Below are positions 45,211 through 55,969 of a DNA stretch of 64,000 bases, piece after piece; position 1 is the first letter of the stretch; every line of letters begins with the position of its first letter. Under the pieces are notes generated by a model. It ran no database searches. It saw only the letters and a program-made list of their open reading frames with translations, and was not told where the DNA came from. Both the position numbers and the translations under genes were made by a program. This stretch comes from Deinococcus hopiensis KR-140 (GTDB lineage: Bacteria; Deinococcota; Deinococci; Deinococcales; Deinococcaceae): positions 310,001 through 374,000 of the forward strand of contig NZ_FWWU01000007.1 in the NCBI RefSeq assembly GCF_900176165.1, given 5' to 3'.

Positions 45211-46359
45211 CTACCACTCGGCCACACTCCCGTCTGCATGTCGCCATACTGGGTTGCGCCAGCGGTGCCCAGTGCGCGCCTGCTCACGAACGAACGCCTC
45301 ATTCACTTCAATGCCCAGCCCAGGGCTTGTGGGAATGGCCACGTATCCGTTGGAGTACCCGAAGACCGCTGGGTCCGTCAGGTAATCGAGCAGGTCGCTG
45401 CCCTGGTTGTAGTGGATCCCCAGACTTTGTTCCTGAATGGCCGCGTTGTGCGCCACAGCGTCCACCTGGAGGCATGCGGCCAGCGCGATCGGACCCAGGG
45501 GGCAGTGCGGCGCAATCGCAACGTCGTATGCCTCCGCCATCGCGGCGATCTTCCGGCATTCGGTAATGCCTCCGGCGTGCGACAAGTCAGGCTGCAGGAT
45601 GTCTGCCAGCCCTTCGTGCAGCACCGCCTTGAATTCCCAGCGGGAGTACATTCGCTCACCCAGCGCGATCGGCGTGCTTGTCACCCGGCGCACCTCACGC
45701 AACGCCTCCAGATTCTCACTGAGCACCGGCTCCTCAATAAACAGTAACCGCAGCGCATCAAGTTCCCGGGCCAGCACCCGCGCCATAGGCAGGTGAACAC
45801 GCCCGTGGAAGTCCACCGCAATCCCAAAGTCAGGCGTCGTGGCGTCCCGTACGGCCTGAACCCTCGCCAGGACCGCGTCAATCTTGGAGTGCACGTCCAG
45901 GTAGGTCATTTCCTCAGTGGCATTCATCTTGATTGCCGTAAAGCCCGCCTGCTGTGCCGCGCTTGCAGCGGCAGCCACTTCAGCGGGCCGGTCTCCTCCA
46001 ATCCAGGAGTACACCCGCATGCGGTCACGGCACGGCCCGCCCAACAGGCTGTGCACCGGCGCGCCCAGCACCTTACCTTTGATGTCCCACAACGCCTGAT
46101 CAATCCCCGCGATCGCGCTCATGAACACGGCGCCACCCCGGTAGAAGCCCCCCCGGTGCATCACCTGCCACAAGTCCTCAATGTGCCCCGGATTCTGCCC
46201 GACCAGCACGTCAGCGAGCTCATCCACCGCCGCCTGAACGGTATGGGCGCGCCCCTCGACAATCGGTTCGCCCCAACCGCAGATGCCTTCGTCGGTCTCC
46301 ACCTTGAGAAACAACCACCGGGGCGGCACCAGAAAAGTCTCAAGCCGGGTGATTTTCAT
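45211..46359 (-). CDS. dgoD: D-galactonate dehydratase
   Basis: A 382-residue enolase-superfamily enzyme converting D-galactonate to 2-dehydro-3-deoxy-D-galactonate. Full-length agreement with DgoD: start MKITRLETFLVPPRWLFLKV, ETDEGICGWGEPIVEGRAHT, catalytic-barrel motifs VDFHGRVHLPMARVLARELD and LLFIEEPVL, LGERMYSRWEF, LQPDLSHAGGITECRKIA, APHCPLGPIALAACLQVD and the end WRNPVWRHADGSVAEW. Metal-binding Asp/Glu residues and the catalytic His residues are present. It is the last gene of the operon, overlapping the aldolase gene by ATGA. Confidence 0.95.
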   Translation of the reverse strand: MKITRLETFLVPPRWLFLKVETDEGICGWGEPIVEGRAHTVQAAVDELADVLVGQNPGHIEDLWQVMHRGGFYRGGAVFMSAIAGIDQALWDIKGKVLGAPVHSLLGGPCRDRMRVYSWIGGDRPAEVAAAASAAQQAGFTAIKMNATEEMTYLDVHSKIDAVLARVQAVRDATTPDFGIAVDFHGRVHLPMARVLARELDALRLLFIEEPVLSENLEALREVRRVTSTPIALGERMYSRWEFKAVLHEGLADILQPDLSHAGGITECRKIAAMAEAYDVAIAPHCPLGPIALAACLQVDAVAHNAAIQEQSLGIHYNQGSDLLDYLTDPAVFGYSNGYVAIPTSPGLGIEVNEAFVREQARTGHRWRNPVWRHADGSVAEW

Positions 46360-46988
46360 GCGGTGCTCCCCACAGCGGCGACCAGGTGTTGCGCGGCCGT
46401 CCTCAGCGCAGCCCAGTCGGGAGAGGCCCAGTTTGTCCGGGTGAGGGCACCGCCCACCCCGGCCCCGAGTGCCCCGGCGTTCAGGTACTCCCCGACGTTT
46501 TGAGCGCTGAGGCCTCCAACGGCGAGGAGTGGAGCGTCCGGGTAGGGTCCGCGCAGGTGCCGAAAGTAATCCGGCCCGAGCGGGCCCGCCGGAAACACCT
46601 TCACGGCCGCACTTCCCATGGCGAGAGCCTCAGCAATTTCAGTCGGGGTGAGCGCCCCCATCAGCAGGCCCAGGCCCTGTTCCTGGGAGGCCCGGGCCAC
46701 TTCGGGAGCCACGTGCGGCGTCACAACGAAGGTTGCTCCGGCGGCCTGCGCGGCCCTCACGAGTTCGGGCGTCACCACCGTGCCGGCTCCCAAAAACAGG
46801 TCAGGGCCGAAGGCGGCACGGACAGCCTGCAGCGCACCCAAACCGTGCCCGTCACTGAGGGCCACTTCGAACAGTTGGATGCCTGCGCCCCGCAATTCCG
46901 CCACCAGGCGCGGTGCACGCGTGCTTGGCACGCCGCGCAGGATGGCGAGCAGTCGGTGCTTACGCAACAGCGGGAGCAACTCAGGCAT
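46356..46988 (-). CDS. dgoA: 2-dehydro-3-deoxy-6-phosphogalactonate/KDPG aldolase
   Basis: A 210-residue class I aldolase splitting the phosphorylated keto-deoxy acid to pyruvate and glyceraldehyde 3-phosphate. RKHRLLAILRGVPSTRAPRL at the start, LFEVALSDGHG near 40, FLGAGTVVTPELV near 70 and the Schiff-base lysine in AVKVFPAGPLGP. ATG 46988 overlaps the end of uxuA by 8 bases; an upstream in-frame start at 47012 is less likely. Position beside dgoD argues for the galactonate branch; sequence alone does not separate KDPGal from KDPG. Confidence 0.85.
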   Translation of the reverse strand: MPELLPLLRKHRLLAILRGVPSTRAPRLVAELRGAGIQLFEVALSDGHGLGALQAVRAAFGPDLFLGAGTVVTPELVRAAQAAGATFVVTPHVAPEVARASQEQGLGLLMGALTPTEIAEALAMGSAAVKVFPAGPLGPDYFRHLRGPYPDAPLLAVGGLSAQNVGEYLNAGALGAGVGGALTRTNWASPDWAALRTAAQHLVAAVGSTA

Positions 46989-48021
46989 GGGAACGCAGCC
47001 TCGCTCCGTCAATCAGGCCCTGCAGGTACGTGGCGCCCAGGGCACGGTCGTTCAGGCCGTACCCCGGCCGGCCGGTCTCCCCCCAGATCATCCTGCCGTG
47101 ATCCGGACGGATGGGCACCTCGGGACGCAACTGCGCAAGCCGCGTGACCGTCTGCGCGAGGTCAATGTTGCCGTGGGCGCTGATGTGGGCCACCTCATCA
47201 AAATCACGCTGTCCATGCCGACGCACATTGCGGGCGTGCACGAAATGGATGCGGTGCGCAAAGCGCCGAGCGAGGGCGGGCAGGTCGTGGTCTGCACGTG
47301 CCCCCAGGGAGCCCGTGCAGAAGGTCAGGCCATTGTGTTCGTCGGGGGCAGCGTTCAGCAGGAAGTCCAGGTCCTCGGCGGTACTGACCACGCGCGGCAG
47401 TCCCAGCACAGGCCAGGGTGGATCGTCCGGATGAATGGCAAGCTTGACCCCCAAACGCGCGGCGTGCGGGACCACGGCGCGCAGGAAGAAGGCCAGGTTG
47501 GCGCGCAGTTGCTCCTCGCCCACGGCCGCATACGCCATGCGGAGCGCGCTCAGGGCCTGCGGAGTGTACGCTTCCGCCCAGCCTGGGAGCGGGAGGGGCT
47601 CCTCACCGGGGGTGCCGTCCACATGCGCTTGGCGGAACGTCAAGGTGGTGCTGCCGTCAGGCAAGCGTGTGGCGAGGTCGGTGCGGGTCCAATCGAACAC
47701 CGGCATGAAGTTGTAGCAAACCACAGGTACACCCTCCGCGGCGACGGCCTCCAGGCTGGCCACGAAGGCGGAGATCCGTTCATCTCGGCGGGCATTGCCC
47801 AGCTTGATGTCCTCATGCACCGGGACGCTCTCGATCACGCGGAGTGTGAGGCCAACCGCTTCAACTTGCGCGCGCAGAGCCGCCACGCCCTCCCGGGTCC
47901 ACGGTTCACCGGGAGGAACGTCGTGCAGGGCGCTCACAATACCCGTCAGGTTGGGCACCTGGCGGAGCTTCCAGAGGGGAACGGGATCGGCGGAGCCAAA
48001 CCAGCGCATGGTCATCTGCAT
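46981..48021 (-). CDS. uxuA: Mannonate dehydratase
   Basis: A 346-residue enzyme dehydrating D-mannonate to 2-dehydro-3-deoxy-D-gluconate. Characteristic UxuA sequences are MQMTMRWFGSADPVPLWKLR, TGIVSALHDVPPGEPW, VCYNFMPVFDWTRTDLA, LAIHPDDPPWPVLGLPRVVS, GLTFCTGSLGARADHDLP and VPIRPDHGRMIWGE, with the metal-binding Cys/His/Asp residues. Its partner UxuB (fructuronate reductase) is not in the operon, so mannonate may be taken up as such or made elsewhere. It is followed by overlap with the aldolase gene. Confidence 0.95.
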   Translation of the reverse strand: MQMTMRWFGSADPVPLWKLRQVPNLTGIVSALHDVPPGEPWTREGVAALRAQVEAVGLTLRVIESVPVHEDIKLGNARRDERISAFVASLEAVAAEGVPVVCYNFMPVFDWTRTDLATRLPDGSTTLTFRQAHVDGTPGEEPLPLPGWAEAYTPQALSALRMAYAAVGEEQLRANLAFFLRAVVPHAARLGVKLAIHPDDPPWPVLGLPRVVSTAEDLDFLLNAAPDEHNGLTFCTGSLGARADHDLPALARRFAHRIHFVHARNVRRHGQRDFDEVAHISAHGNIDLAQTVTRLAQLRPEVPIRPDHGRMIWGETGRPGYGLNDRALGATYLQGLIDGARLRSHA

Positions 48022-48065
48022 AGGAACCTTCCTTTACTCCGTACCCAGCACGTCGGCGCGCAACG

Positions 48066-49013
48066 TCAGCGGCGCGGTTCATCCGTTTCGCTGCCTGCCT
48101 GGACGGCCCGCAACTCCGCTTCGCTGGCGCGCAGCTGGTCACCAGGAAGGGTGGTTTTCAGGGCGGCGCACGCAGCGGCGAAGCGGAGTGCCTCGCGGGG
48201 AGACCCGCCGTCCAGGTAGGCGTGGAGGTACCCGCCTGCGAAAGCGTCCCCACGACCCACCCGGCCGGGCCCCGCGGTTGGAAACGCGTCCTGAGTGATT
48301 ACCTCGCCGCCCGGCAGGTGCGTTTCGCTGCCCCGCGCGCCTCTGGTGACGATAATCTGGGCCTGGGGATTCAGGGCGCGCAGACCCTCAGCTCCTCCGA
48401 AGAGCTCGGCGTCACGTTCCGCAACGAAGGTGAGATCTGCACGCTGCGCCGCTGGGCCATAGGTGTCTGCCGCGGCATGGTCCGGGAGCAGCAAGCGGCG
48501 GTGATTCACGTCGAAAGACACCACGGCGCCGCGTTCACGTGCCGCTCCCACCAGAGCCAGCGCAAGCGCCCTCGGCCCCGGTCCCAGCGCGAGGCTGATG
48601 CCGCTGACGTGCAGCGCTGAGCGGCCCCCGAGCCAGGACCCGTTCAGGTCCGCGGCGGTCAGGGCCTGAAACGCTGTGCCCTCACGGTCGTATACGGCGC
48701 GGCTGGGGCGGGGTGGATGGTGATCTTCGAGGTAGAACGTGCCCAACCGGCCTGGGCGTTCCAGGCTGAGGTCCTGAACGTCAAGCGCGCGAACATGGGC
48801 GCGCACCCAGTCCCCCAGCGGACCCCCGGGGAGACCGCTCACCCACGCTGCCGGACGGCCCAGCGTCCGTAGCGCCGCCGCAACGTTGAGCTCAGACCCC
48901 GCGCATTCCGCGCGCAGGTTCCCGAGTTCTTCCAGGCGCTGCGCTGGCGGGAGGGCCAGTTTCATCAGCCCCTCCCCGAAGGTCAGGACGCCTCCAGGAG
49001 CCGCACCACTCAT
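48066..49013 (-). CDS. kdgK: 2-dehydro-3-deoxygluconokinase (PfkB family)
   Basis: A 315-residue sugar kinase producing KDPG from 2-keto-3-deoxygluconate. LTFGEGLMKLALPP at the start, LRAECAGSELNVAAALRTLG (PfkB signature 1 region) and GPGRVGRGDAFAGGYLHAYL with the catalytic aspartate of signature 2 (the usual GAGD is GRGD here). It overlaps the upstream aldolase by ATGA. It is the only kinase of this type in the operon and may serve both the gluconate- and galactonate-type intermediates. Confidence 0.9.
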   Translation of the reverse strand: MSGAAPGGVLTFGEGLMKLALPPAQRLEELGNLRAECAGSELNVAAALRTLGRPAAWVSGLPGGPLGDWVRAHVRALDVQDLSLERPGRLGTFYLEDHHPPRPSRAVYDREGTAFQALTAADLNGSWLGGRSALHVSGISLALGPGPRALALALVGAARERGAVVSFDVNHRRLLLPDHAAADTYGPAAQRADLTFVAERDAELFGGAEGLRALNPQAQIIVTRGARGSETHLPGGEVITQDAFPTAGPGRVGRGDAFAGGYLHAYLDGGSPREALRFAAACAALKTTLPGDQLRASEAELRAVQAGSETDEPRR

Positions 49014-49648
49014 GGACGCGCCTCACTGGGGGTCAGCTGCCGCGCGGTGGCCAGCAGGGCCTTCAGGCGGCGAAGCTGCTGCTCAGCCGGCAGCTTGAAC
49101 AGTGCGCCGCCCAGCCCGACTGCCAGAGCGCCAGCTTCGAGCCACGTCCTCACGCTTTCCTCGGTGGGCGTCACGCCGCCCGTCACCAGCAGCCGCGCAC
49201 CGGGCAAAGGCCCGCGCAGCGCGCGGACAAAGGCTGGACCCAGAACCTCAGCGGGAAACAACTTCACGATCTCGGCCCCAGCGCCCTGCGCCTCAACCAC
49301 CTCCCGCACCGTCCCCGCACCGGGGAGATACGGCGCGCCCACCTCGCGGCAGACCCTCGCCACCTCCGGGATCAGGCAAGGGCCCACGAGAAAGGCCGCT
49401 CCCTGCGCAAGGTACGCCCGGGCCGTGTCGGGGTCCAGAATGGTGCCCGCGCCAAGGAGCAGGTTGGGGAACTCACGCCGAAGTGTGCCGAAGTTCGTGG
49501 CGGCCTTCGGGGAGCGGGCAGTCAATTCCACGGCTCTTACGCCCAGGTCCTGCAGGGCCTCCAACCGGGTGCGGGACGCGCGTAGGTCCTCCGGCGTGAA
49601 GAGGGGCAGTACCCGGTCCCGCGTCAAAACGTCCAACAGGCCGCTCAC
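49010..49648 (-). CDS. eda: KDPG aldolase
   Basis: A 212-residue class I aldolase: LTRDRVLPLFTPEDL, GVRAVELTARSPKAATNFGT with the catalytic Glu, NLLLGAGTILDPDTARAYLA, VGPCLIPEVARVCREVGAPY and the Schiff-base lysine in AEIVKLFPAEVLGP. It completes the kdgK step, giving pyruvate and glyceraldehyde 3-phosphate. The second aldolase of the operon (46356-46988) is only distantly similar, which suggests separate substrates. It overlaps its neighbours on both sides. Confidence 0.9.
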   Translation of the reverse strand: MSGLLDVLTRDRVLPLFTPEDLRASRTRLEALQDLGVRAVELTARSPKAATNFGTLRREFPNLLLGAGTILDPDTARAYLAQGAAFLVGPCLIPEVARVCREVGAPYLPGAGTVREVVEAQGAGAEIVKLFPAEVLGPAFVRALRGPLPGARLLVTGGVTPTEESVRTWLEAGALAVGLGGALFKLPAEQQLRRLKALLATARQLTPSEARP

Positions 49649-51107
49649 CCGACCCGCTCCCGCAGCGTCCGCAATTCCCGCAGCTGATCGGTCAGGCAGT
49701 CCATGCGGACGTGCAGTGCCCGGTAAGCGTCATGGTGCGCAGGGTCAGGCTTCACGAGGCGCTGGGCGACCGGTTCGGTCGACACCTGATGGCCTTGATT
49801 CTGCAGGGCCATCAGCGCTGCGCCGCGAGCGCTCGCTCCTGCGCGGATGTCCTCCAACAGCAGTGGGCGTCCCAGCGCGTCCGCAAGGATCTGCTGCCAC
49901 GCCCGTGAGGCCAGCAGCGCCTGACCGCTGGCGACAAACAACGCGTCACCGGAGACGGGGAGCCGCCACGCGACGTTCGCCAATCGGCAAGCGACGCCCT
50001 CCATTGCGGCCCGGGCGATTTCAACAGGCGTTGTGGCGTACCCCAGGCCGTGAATGGTGCCGCGCGCGTGCGGATCGTAATCGGGGCTGCGGGTGCCACC
50101 CAGCGCGGGCAGAAAGGTCAGGCCGTGCGCGTCCGGGGACAACGTCAGGAGCTCCTGATCCAATTCCCGACCCAGGCGTAAGGTGGTCTGCAGCCACGAG
50201 TAGAGGTTCCCCCCCTCGGTCAGCGCGCCGCCCAGCAGGTGCGTCTCCCGGTCAATGCGGTACGACCACAAGCCCGGCGGGATGGGAGGCGGGTCGCCCC
50301 TCACGGCGAAGCGCACCGCGCTGGTGCTGCCAACGGTCACCGCCGGGCGGCTGAGGGTGAGGGCGCCACTGCCGACGTTGGCGGTGGCGCCGTCCGCCAC
50401 CGCCGGATGAAAGGGCGCAAGCGCCAGCTTGGGCCAGCGGTCAGCCCATCTGCGCTGGAGGAACAGGGGCGTGTCGTGGTCTCCGAGGACCGGCAACTGC
50501 GAAGCGTGCAGTCCCGCCGCTGCGAGCGCCCGCGCATTCCAACCCAGCGTTCGGCGGTCCAGCAGTCCCGTCCAGGAGGCGAGCGAGTAGCTCGTAACGC
50601 ACTCACCCGTCCAGCGCTCCAGGAGAAAATCCGGCACCGAGCAGAACCGGGCGACGGACAATTCAGGGTGCGTCAAGCGCCACCAGCGTACCTGCGCTGG
50701 CCAGTACGCGCTGAAGGCAGGACAGCCCGTTTCATCGGGTGACGTCAGTCCCCTCAGGGCCTCCACCTCGCCAGCAGAGCGGGTGTCTGCATACGACAGG
50801 ACCGGGCCAACCGCTTCGCCCCGTTTGTTCAGCGCGACGAGGGTGCTCGCGATGGACGTTAGCGCGACCGCCAGCACGGCGCGGTTCCCCAGGCGGCTGT
50901 GCAGCCGGTCGAGCACCCTTTCGGCCGCTGTCATGACGTCGTTCAGAGGCACCTCAGCGACGCCACCCGAGGCGTACCGCAGCGCGACGCTTTCCTGCAC
51001 CTCCAGGCCCGCGAGGCTGCGCCCCCACGTGTCGAATGCCGCGCCCTTCACGCCGCTGCTGCCCAGGTCCAGGGCCAGGACGACGGGAGGCGGAGCGTGG
51101 ACTGCCC

Positions 51108-51111
<4 letters not shown>
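49645..51111 (-). CDS. FGGY-family carbohydrate kinase (gluconokinase-like)
   Basis: A 488-residue FGGY kinase. The N-terminal ATPase-fold motif is VVLALDLGSSGVKGAAFDTW. Mid-protein VGPVLSYADTRSAGEVEALR and the C-terminal domain ALTEGGNLYSWLQTTLRLG, FLPALGGTRSPDYDPHARGT and FVASGQALLASRAWQQILAD match the gluconokinase branch. The likely reaction is gluconate to 6-phosphogluconate; no 6-phosphogluconate dehydratase (edd) is encoded here. ATG 51111 overlaps the permease stop (ATGA). Confidence 0.85.
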
Positions 51112-51928
<817 letters not shown>

Positions 51929-51932
<4 letters not shown>

Positions 51933-52849
51933 CCTCGGCGCCTCAGCAGATTCACGCCGATGGCGACCACGGCAACCGTAACGAGGAGCAGGGTGAGCAG
52001 TGCCGCCGTGTACCCGACCCGCAGGAACTCGAAGCCGGTGTGATAGGCATACACGTTCAGGGTCTCGCTGGCACTGCCAGGCCCCCCCTGGGTCATCACT
52101 TCGATAATGTCGAAGGTCTTCAGGGCATCAATCAGCCTCAAGGTCAGCGCGGCGAACACCGCGGGCTGAAGCATGGGCCAAGTGATGAAGCGAAAGACTT
52201 GCCAGGGTGACGCGCCGTCGATTCGCGCGGCTTCGAACGGCTCCTCGGGCATGGTCTGGAGCCCCGCGAGCAAGATCAGCGACACCAGGGGCGTCCACTG
52301 CCAGATGTCGACCAGGGCCAATGCGGGAACCACCAGCCGCGCGTCCGCCAACCACAGGCTGCGGTTCAGCCCCAGCGATTGCAGGAAGTAATTCAAGACG
52401 CCCAGGTTGGGGTCCATCATCAACGCCCAGATCAGGGCCACGGCCACCGGCGTGGAGATCATGGGCAGCAGCACGACGGCCCGCACCAGCCCGGAAGCGC
52501 GCATTTTACGGCTGAGCAGCAGGGAGAGCCCCAGACCCAGCAGCATTTGCGCGGGTACGGCAATCAGCGTGAACAGGAACATCAACCGTACGGAATTCCA
52601 GAAACGCGGGTCCTGCAACGCCGCGGTGTAATTGCCCAGACCCACGAAGCTGCTTGGCAGCGCCGCGCTTACCGAGCGCTCCTGCGTGCTGAGCACCAGG
52701 TTGAACATCAGGGGCAAGATGGTCAGCGCAAAGAGGGCGAGGACGGCCGGAAGTGGAAAAACCCAGCGGATGTTGCGGTCCAGCCAGGTGGAAAACCTCC
52801 GACCGGGAAGGGGCTGGGACGTCGACTTTGAACTGGGAGCCAGGCTCAT
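51929..52849 (-). CDS. Carbohydrate ABC transporter permease (MalF-type)
   Basis: A 306-residue membrane protein: a cytoplasmic N-terminal tail, a first helix VFPLPAVLALFALTILPLMF, five more helices and the EAA loop FEAARIDGASPWQVFRFI. It overlaps the MalG-type gene by four bases. The binding-protein gene is 78 bases upstream. Confidence 0.9.
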
Positions 52850-52927
52850 GGGTCACCTCGGCGAGGGGCACAGGCGGAGGGAACCGGCCCCACTGGGTGC
52901 AGAGGCCGGTCCGTCAGGAGAGTTCGC

Positions 52928-54196
52928 CTACTTTTCCTTGCTGATAATGGTGTTGGTGGCCTGCTGGGCCCGCTCCAGCAGCTCCCTCACATTGCCGCCC
53001 TGCAAGATGCCCACAATGGCCTGTCCGAGCGCGTCGCGCACCTCACCCACCTGGCTGACAGGAGGATTCCACAGGGGTGTGGCCCGGGTGAGTTGACCCA
53101 GGTGCGCCCTGGTCCACTCCGGGTTTTTGTCCTGGCTCTTGAAGGCAGATTCGTTCCAGACACTGCGGCGCACAGCGGGAACGTCCTTGAGTAGGACGCG
53201 CAGCTGGTTCTGGCGGTTGGTGGCCCACTGGGTAAAGAGCCAGGCGGCCTGCTTGTTCCGGCTGCCCTTGCTGATGGATAAGGCCCACGAGGTCACGGTC
53301 GGCTTGTTGCCCGGCATGGCCGCGAAGCCGACCTTTCCGGCGACTGAACTGCTCTTGGGGTCGTCCACAATGGAGCGGAACAGCGAGGCGTCCGTGAACA
53401 TGGCGGCCTTGCCCTGCGCGAAGAGGTTCGTTACCTCAGGCCAGCTCATGGTCACGGCGGCTTGCGGACCGTAATTGCGCAGCAGGCCGGTGTAGAACGT
53501 CATCGCCTGTACGAATTTGGGGTCGCTGAAGTTGGCGTCACCGTCCTTCAACCACTGGCTCCCGTAGGCGTACATGTACGGCGCGAACTGGCTGGTGGCC
53601 GCCGCACCCTTACCGCGCAGCGCAATGCCGACCACGCCGTCCTTGCCGTGAAGTGTCTTTGCCGCTGTTTCCAGCTGCTTGAGGGTTTTGGGCACGGCGA
53701 CGCCGTACTTCTGAAAGAGGTCCTTGCGGTAGAACAGCATGGTGGTCTCGGTCTGGATGGGTATGCCCGTCATCACGCCCGCATACCGGGTGGAATTCAC
53801 GACCGAGGGAAAGAAGTCGCTGAAGCCCCAGTTGCCGGCGGTGACGGCCCTGTTGTTCACGTAGCTGTCCAGGTCCTCCACCCAGCCGCTCTTCGCGTAC
53901 AGCTGCCCTTCCTGGCCGGGGGACATCATGAACGCATCGAGGTTCTGCCCGCCAGTGGAAAGCTCCACCAGGACTTTCTGGCGGAACTGCGCTTCCGGGT
54001 AGGTTTCCGTGACCAACCGGATCCCCGTGAGTTTCTCGAACTCCGGCAGGTACGGCTGGATGGCTGTCGTCCAGGGGTGCTGGTTAAGCAAGACGCGCAG
54101 CGTGGTGCCTTTGGCAGAGTCCCACTTGAAACTCTGGGCCTGCGCAGCGCCCAGCGAGAGAACGGCCGTCAGGGCGAACAAGGTAACTTTGCGCAT
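52928..54196 (-). CDS. Extracellular sugar-type substrate-binding protein (SBP_bac_1)
   Basis: A 422-residue receptor with a signal peptide (MRKVTLFALTAVLSLGAAQA). ATG 54196 follows AGGAGGTCCAGT; an upstream in-frame codon at 54217 is rejected. Family features are RVLLNQHPWTTAIQPYLPEF, YRKDLFQKYGVAVPKTLKQL and VGFAAMPGNKPTVTSWALSI. It delivers the substrate to the two permeases. From the downstream enzymes, an aldonate or hexuronate-derived acid is the likely ligand; this is inference. Confidence 0.9.
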   Translation of the reverse strand: MRKVTLFALTAVLSLGAAQAQSFKWDSAKGTTLRVLLNQHPWTTAIQPYLPEFEKLTGIRLVTETYPEAQFRQKVLVELSTGGQNLDAFMMSPGQEGQLYAKSGWVEDLDSYVNNRAVTAGNWGFSDFFPSVVNSTRYAGVMTGIPIQTETTMLFYRKDLFQKYGVAVPKTLKQLETAAKTLHGKDGVVGIALRGKGAAATSQFAPYMYAYGSQWLKDGDANFSDPKFVQAMTFYTGLLRNYGPQAAVTMSWPEVTNLFAQGKAAMFTDASLFRSIVDDPKSSSVAGKVGFAAMPGNKPTVTSWALSISKGSRNKQAAWLFTQWATNRQNQLRVLLKDVPAVRRSVWNESAFKSQDKNPEWTRAHLGQLTRATPLWNPPVSQVGEVRDALGQAIVGILQGGNVRELLERAQQATNTIISKEK

Positions 54197-54238
54197 ACTG
54201 GACCTCCTGGTGGCCACGGGGGCCGGCGAAAACGTGAA

Positions 54239-55108
54239 TCAGGTGGGGTCGGCGTTCAACTCACGGCGAGCGTCGCGTGCCCGAGCAATGCGTTCGGACA
54301 TATAGGGTTCTTGCGAGGCGTGGAGGCTGGTAAACAGGGCGTCGAGCAGGCACAGCTGCGCAAACCGGACGTTCAGGCCCTCGGGGCGGTAACGGTCGCC
54401 TGGTGCGGAACTGGTCAAGGTGTGGTGTGCCGCGCGAGTGAGGGGAGAACGGCCAAGGCCAGTGATCGCCACCACGGACGCGCCAGCTCCCCGCGCCAGG
54501 CGGGCAGCCCGTACCACATCCTGGCTGGCGCCACTAAAGGACACCGCGATCAGTACATCGGTGGGTTCCAGAAGGGAGGATACCTGCAAGAAGGCACTGG
54601 GATCGGTATGTGCAGCGCAGGATAAGCCGAGGCGCAGACCCCGCTGCTGCCCATCGAGGGCGATGAGGCCACTCCAGCCCAGGCCGATCAACGCGATGTG
54701 CCGGGAGAGGGAGACGGCCTGCACCGCTGAACTGAAAGCCTCCAGGTCCAAATGGCCCAGCGTGTCACGCAGGGCCATGCCCGCGCCGTCGAACACCTTA
54801 CTTAAGACCGTCACGGCCGCGTCTCCTGCGTCCACCCCAATGTTCGTCTGCCGGGTGACGGCCAGCGAACGGGAGAGCTGCAGTTTAAACTCCTGAAAGC
54901 CCCCAAAGCCCAGGCTCTGCACCACCCGCACCACAGTGGCGTCGCCCGTCCCGGTGCGCTCACTGAGTTCGGCTATGGTCAGCCCGAGAAAGCCCTCAGG
55001 GTCGTGGAGGATGTATTCAATGACTCGCCCACTGGCCACCCCGACCTCACCCCTCAGCAAATGCAGGCGGCGCAGGATCGGCGGCAGATGGGAAGTGTCA
55101 CCGGACAT
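54239..55108 (-). CDS. RpiR-family transcriptional regulator
   Basis: A 289-residue regulator: an N-terminal helix-turn-helix (SERTGTGDATVVRVVQSLGF, near residues 45-70) and a C-terminal SIS sugar-phosphate-binding domain (SRHIALIGLGWSGLIALDGQ, VLIAVSFSGASQDVVRAARL). It stands first in the operon and in the same direction, so it probably senses a phosphorylated pathway intermediate such as KDPG or 6-phosphogluconate and controls the block down to dgoD. Confidence 0.9.
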   Translation of the reverse strand: MSGDTSHLPPILRRLHLLRGEVGVASGRVIEYILHDPEGFLGLTIAELSERTGTGDATVVRVVQSLGFGGFQEFKLQLSRSLAVTRQTNIGVDAGDAAVTVLSKVFDGAGMALRDTLGHLDLEAFSSAVQAVSLSRHIALIGLGWSGLIALDGQQRGLRLGLSCAAHTDPSAFLQVSSLLEPTDVLIAVSFSGASQDVVRAARLARGAGASVVAITGLGRSPLTRAAHHTLTSSAPGDRYRPEGLNVRFAQLCLLDALFTSLHASQEPYMSERIARARDARRELNADPT

Positions 55109-55969
55109 ACAGGATGTGCGTCCTTCCTCAGACCAGAGAACCGGTCCGCGTTATGGGTGGATTGAGAAACACCAGGAATATACGTCCGACACTTCGGGTT
55201 TGGAATATCAACGTGGAGTGCATTTCCACTCCGCTCAAGACGAATAGCGCCTCCCCGTCTCCCTCACTTCAGTTCAACCACTGCGAGCAAGCTGCTCCCC
55301 AAGGCCTGATCTATTGGCGGCTGGACTCCTACTGCCGTTCAAGACGGTTGGTGCGAATGATCCCTGCCAGACTGCTGTTGACAGCCTGAAGGGGAAAGAG
55401 GACCTGTTCCGCTTCCAGAACAGTTGCGCATATGGAGCAAAATTCCATAATTGGTCCTTTCTATACAGAATAACACTCTCTAAACACACTGGGGAGAACG
55501 GAAGATGCGTCTGCCTGTCTCGTCTCGGATGGTCGAAACGAGAGCAAGCCCCCTGGTGTCTCTTCAGGAACCCTGAAGAAACCCACCTGACCCAGCCAGA
55601 CCGAGCAGCGCTTCTTTCCGTCCTGCCTCAAATCCAGCCAACTGCTCTGCGGCAAGGTGCAGGTGCAGCGCGAGGATGGAATTGGCCGCTTCCCGAGGAC
55701 GAGGTGCTCGCACGACTGCTGGCTCAGCCTGGAGCGTGGAGGTCAACCGGTAGCTGCCAGATAAACAGACACGTACTCCGCACCGGCACAGGAACTCAGT
55801 GCCGGGCTTCTGCATCCGGCGCTGAGAGCGGCGGTACGCGAGCCAAAGGTCCGTGCACCCCTCAGGTACCTGACGCAACAGGCCCAGATCGTTTAGAAAG
55901 CCCTGCGCAGACCTTGAGAAGGTGGGCCAACAGGGCCTGTCCAGCGGCACGGAGGGCAAGGATACATGC
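55109..55969. other. Gap upstream of the sugar-acid operon
   Basis: About 860 bases. The part nearest 55108-55470 should contain the operon promoter. A minus frame at 55564-55930 (LGLLRQVPEGCTDLWLAYRR, HLHLAAEQLAGFEAGRKEAL) looks like a scrap of coding, possibly transposase, DNA but has no start and no certain family. Confidence 0.35.

Noticed and set aside
46618..48219. 533-residue plus-strand open frame
   Set aside because: Antisense to the aldolase, uxuA and kdgK genes, whose family matches are unambiguous.
49047..50354. 435-residue plus-strand open frame
   Set aside because: Antisense shadow of the KDPG aldolase and FGGY kinase genes; Arg/Ser/Pro-rich.
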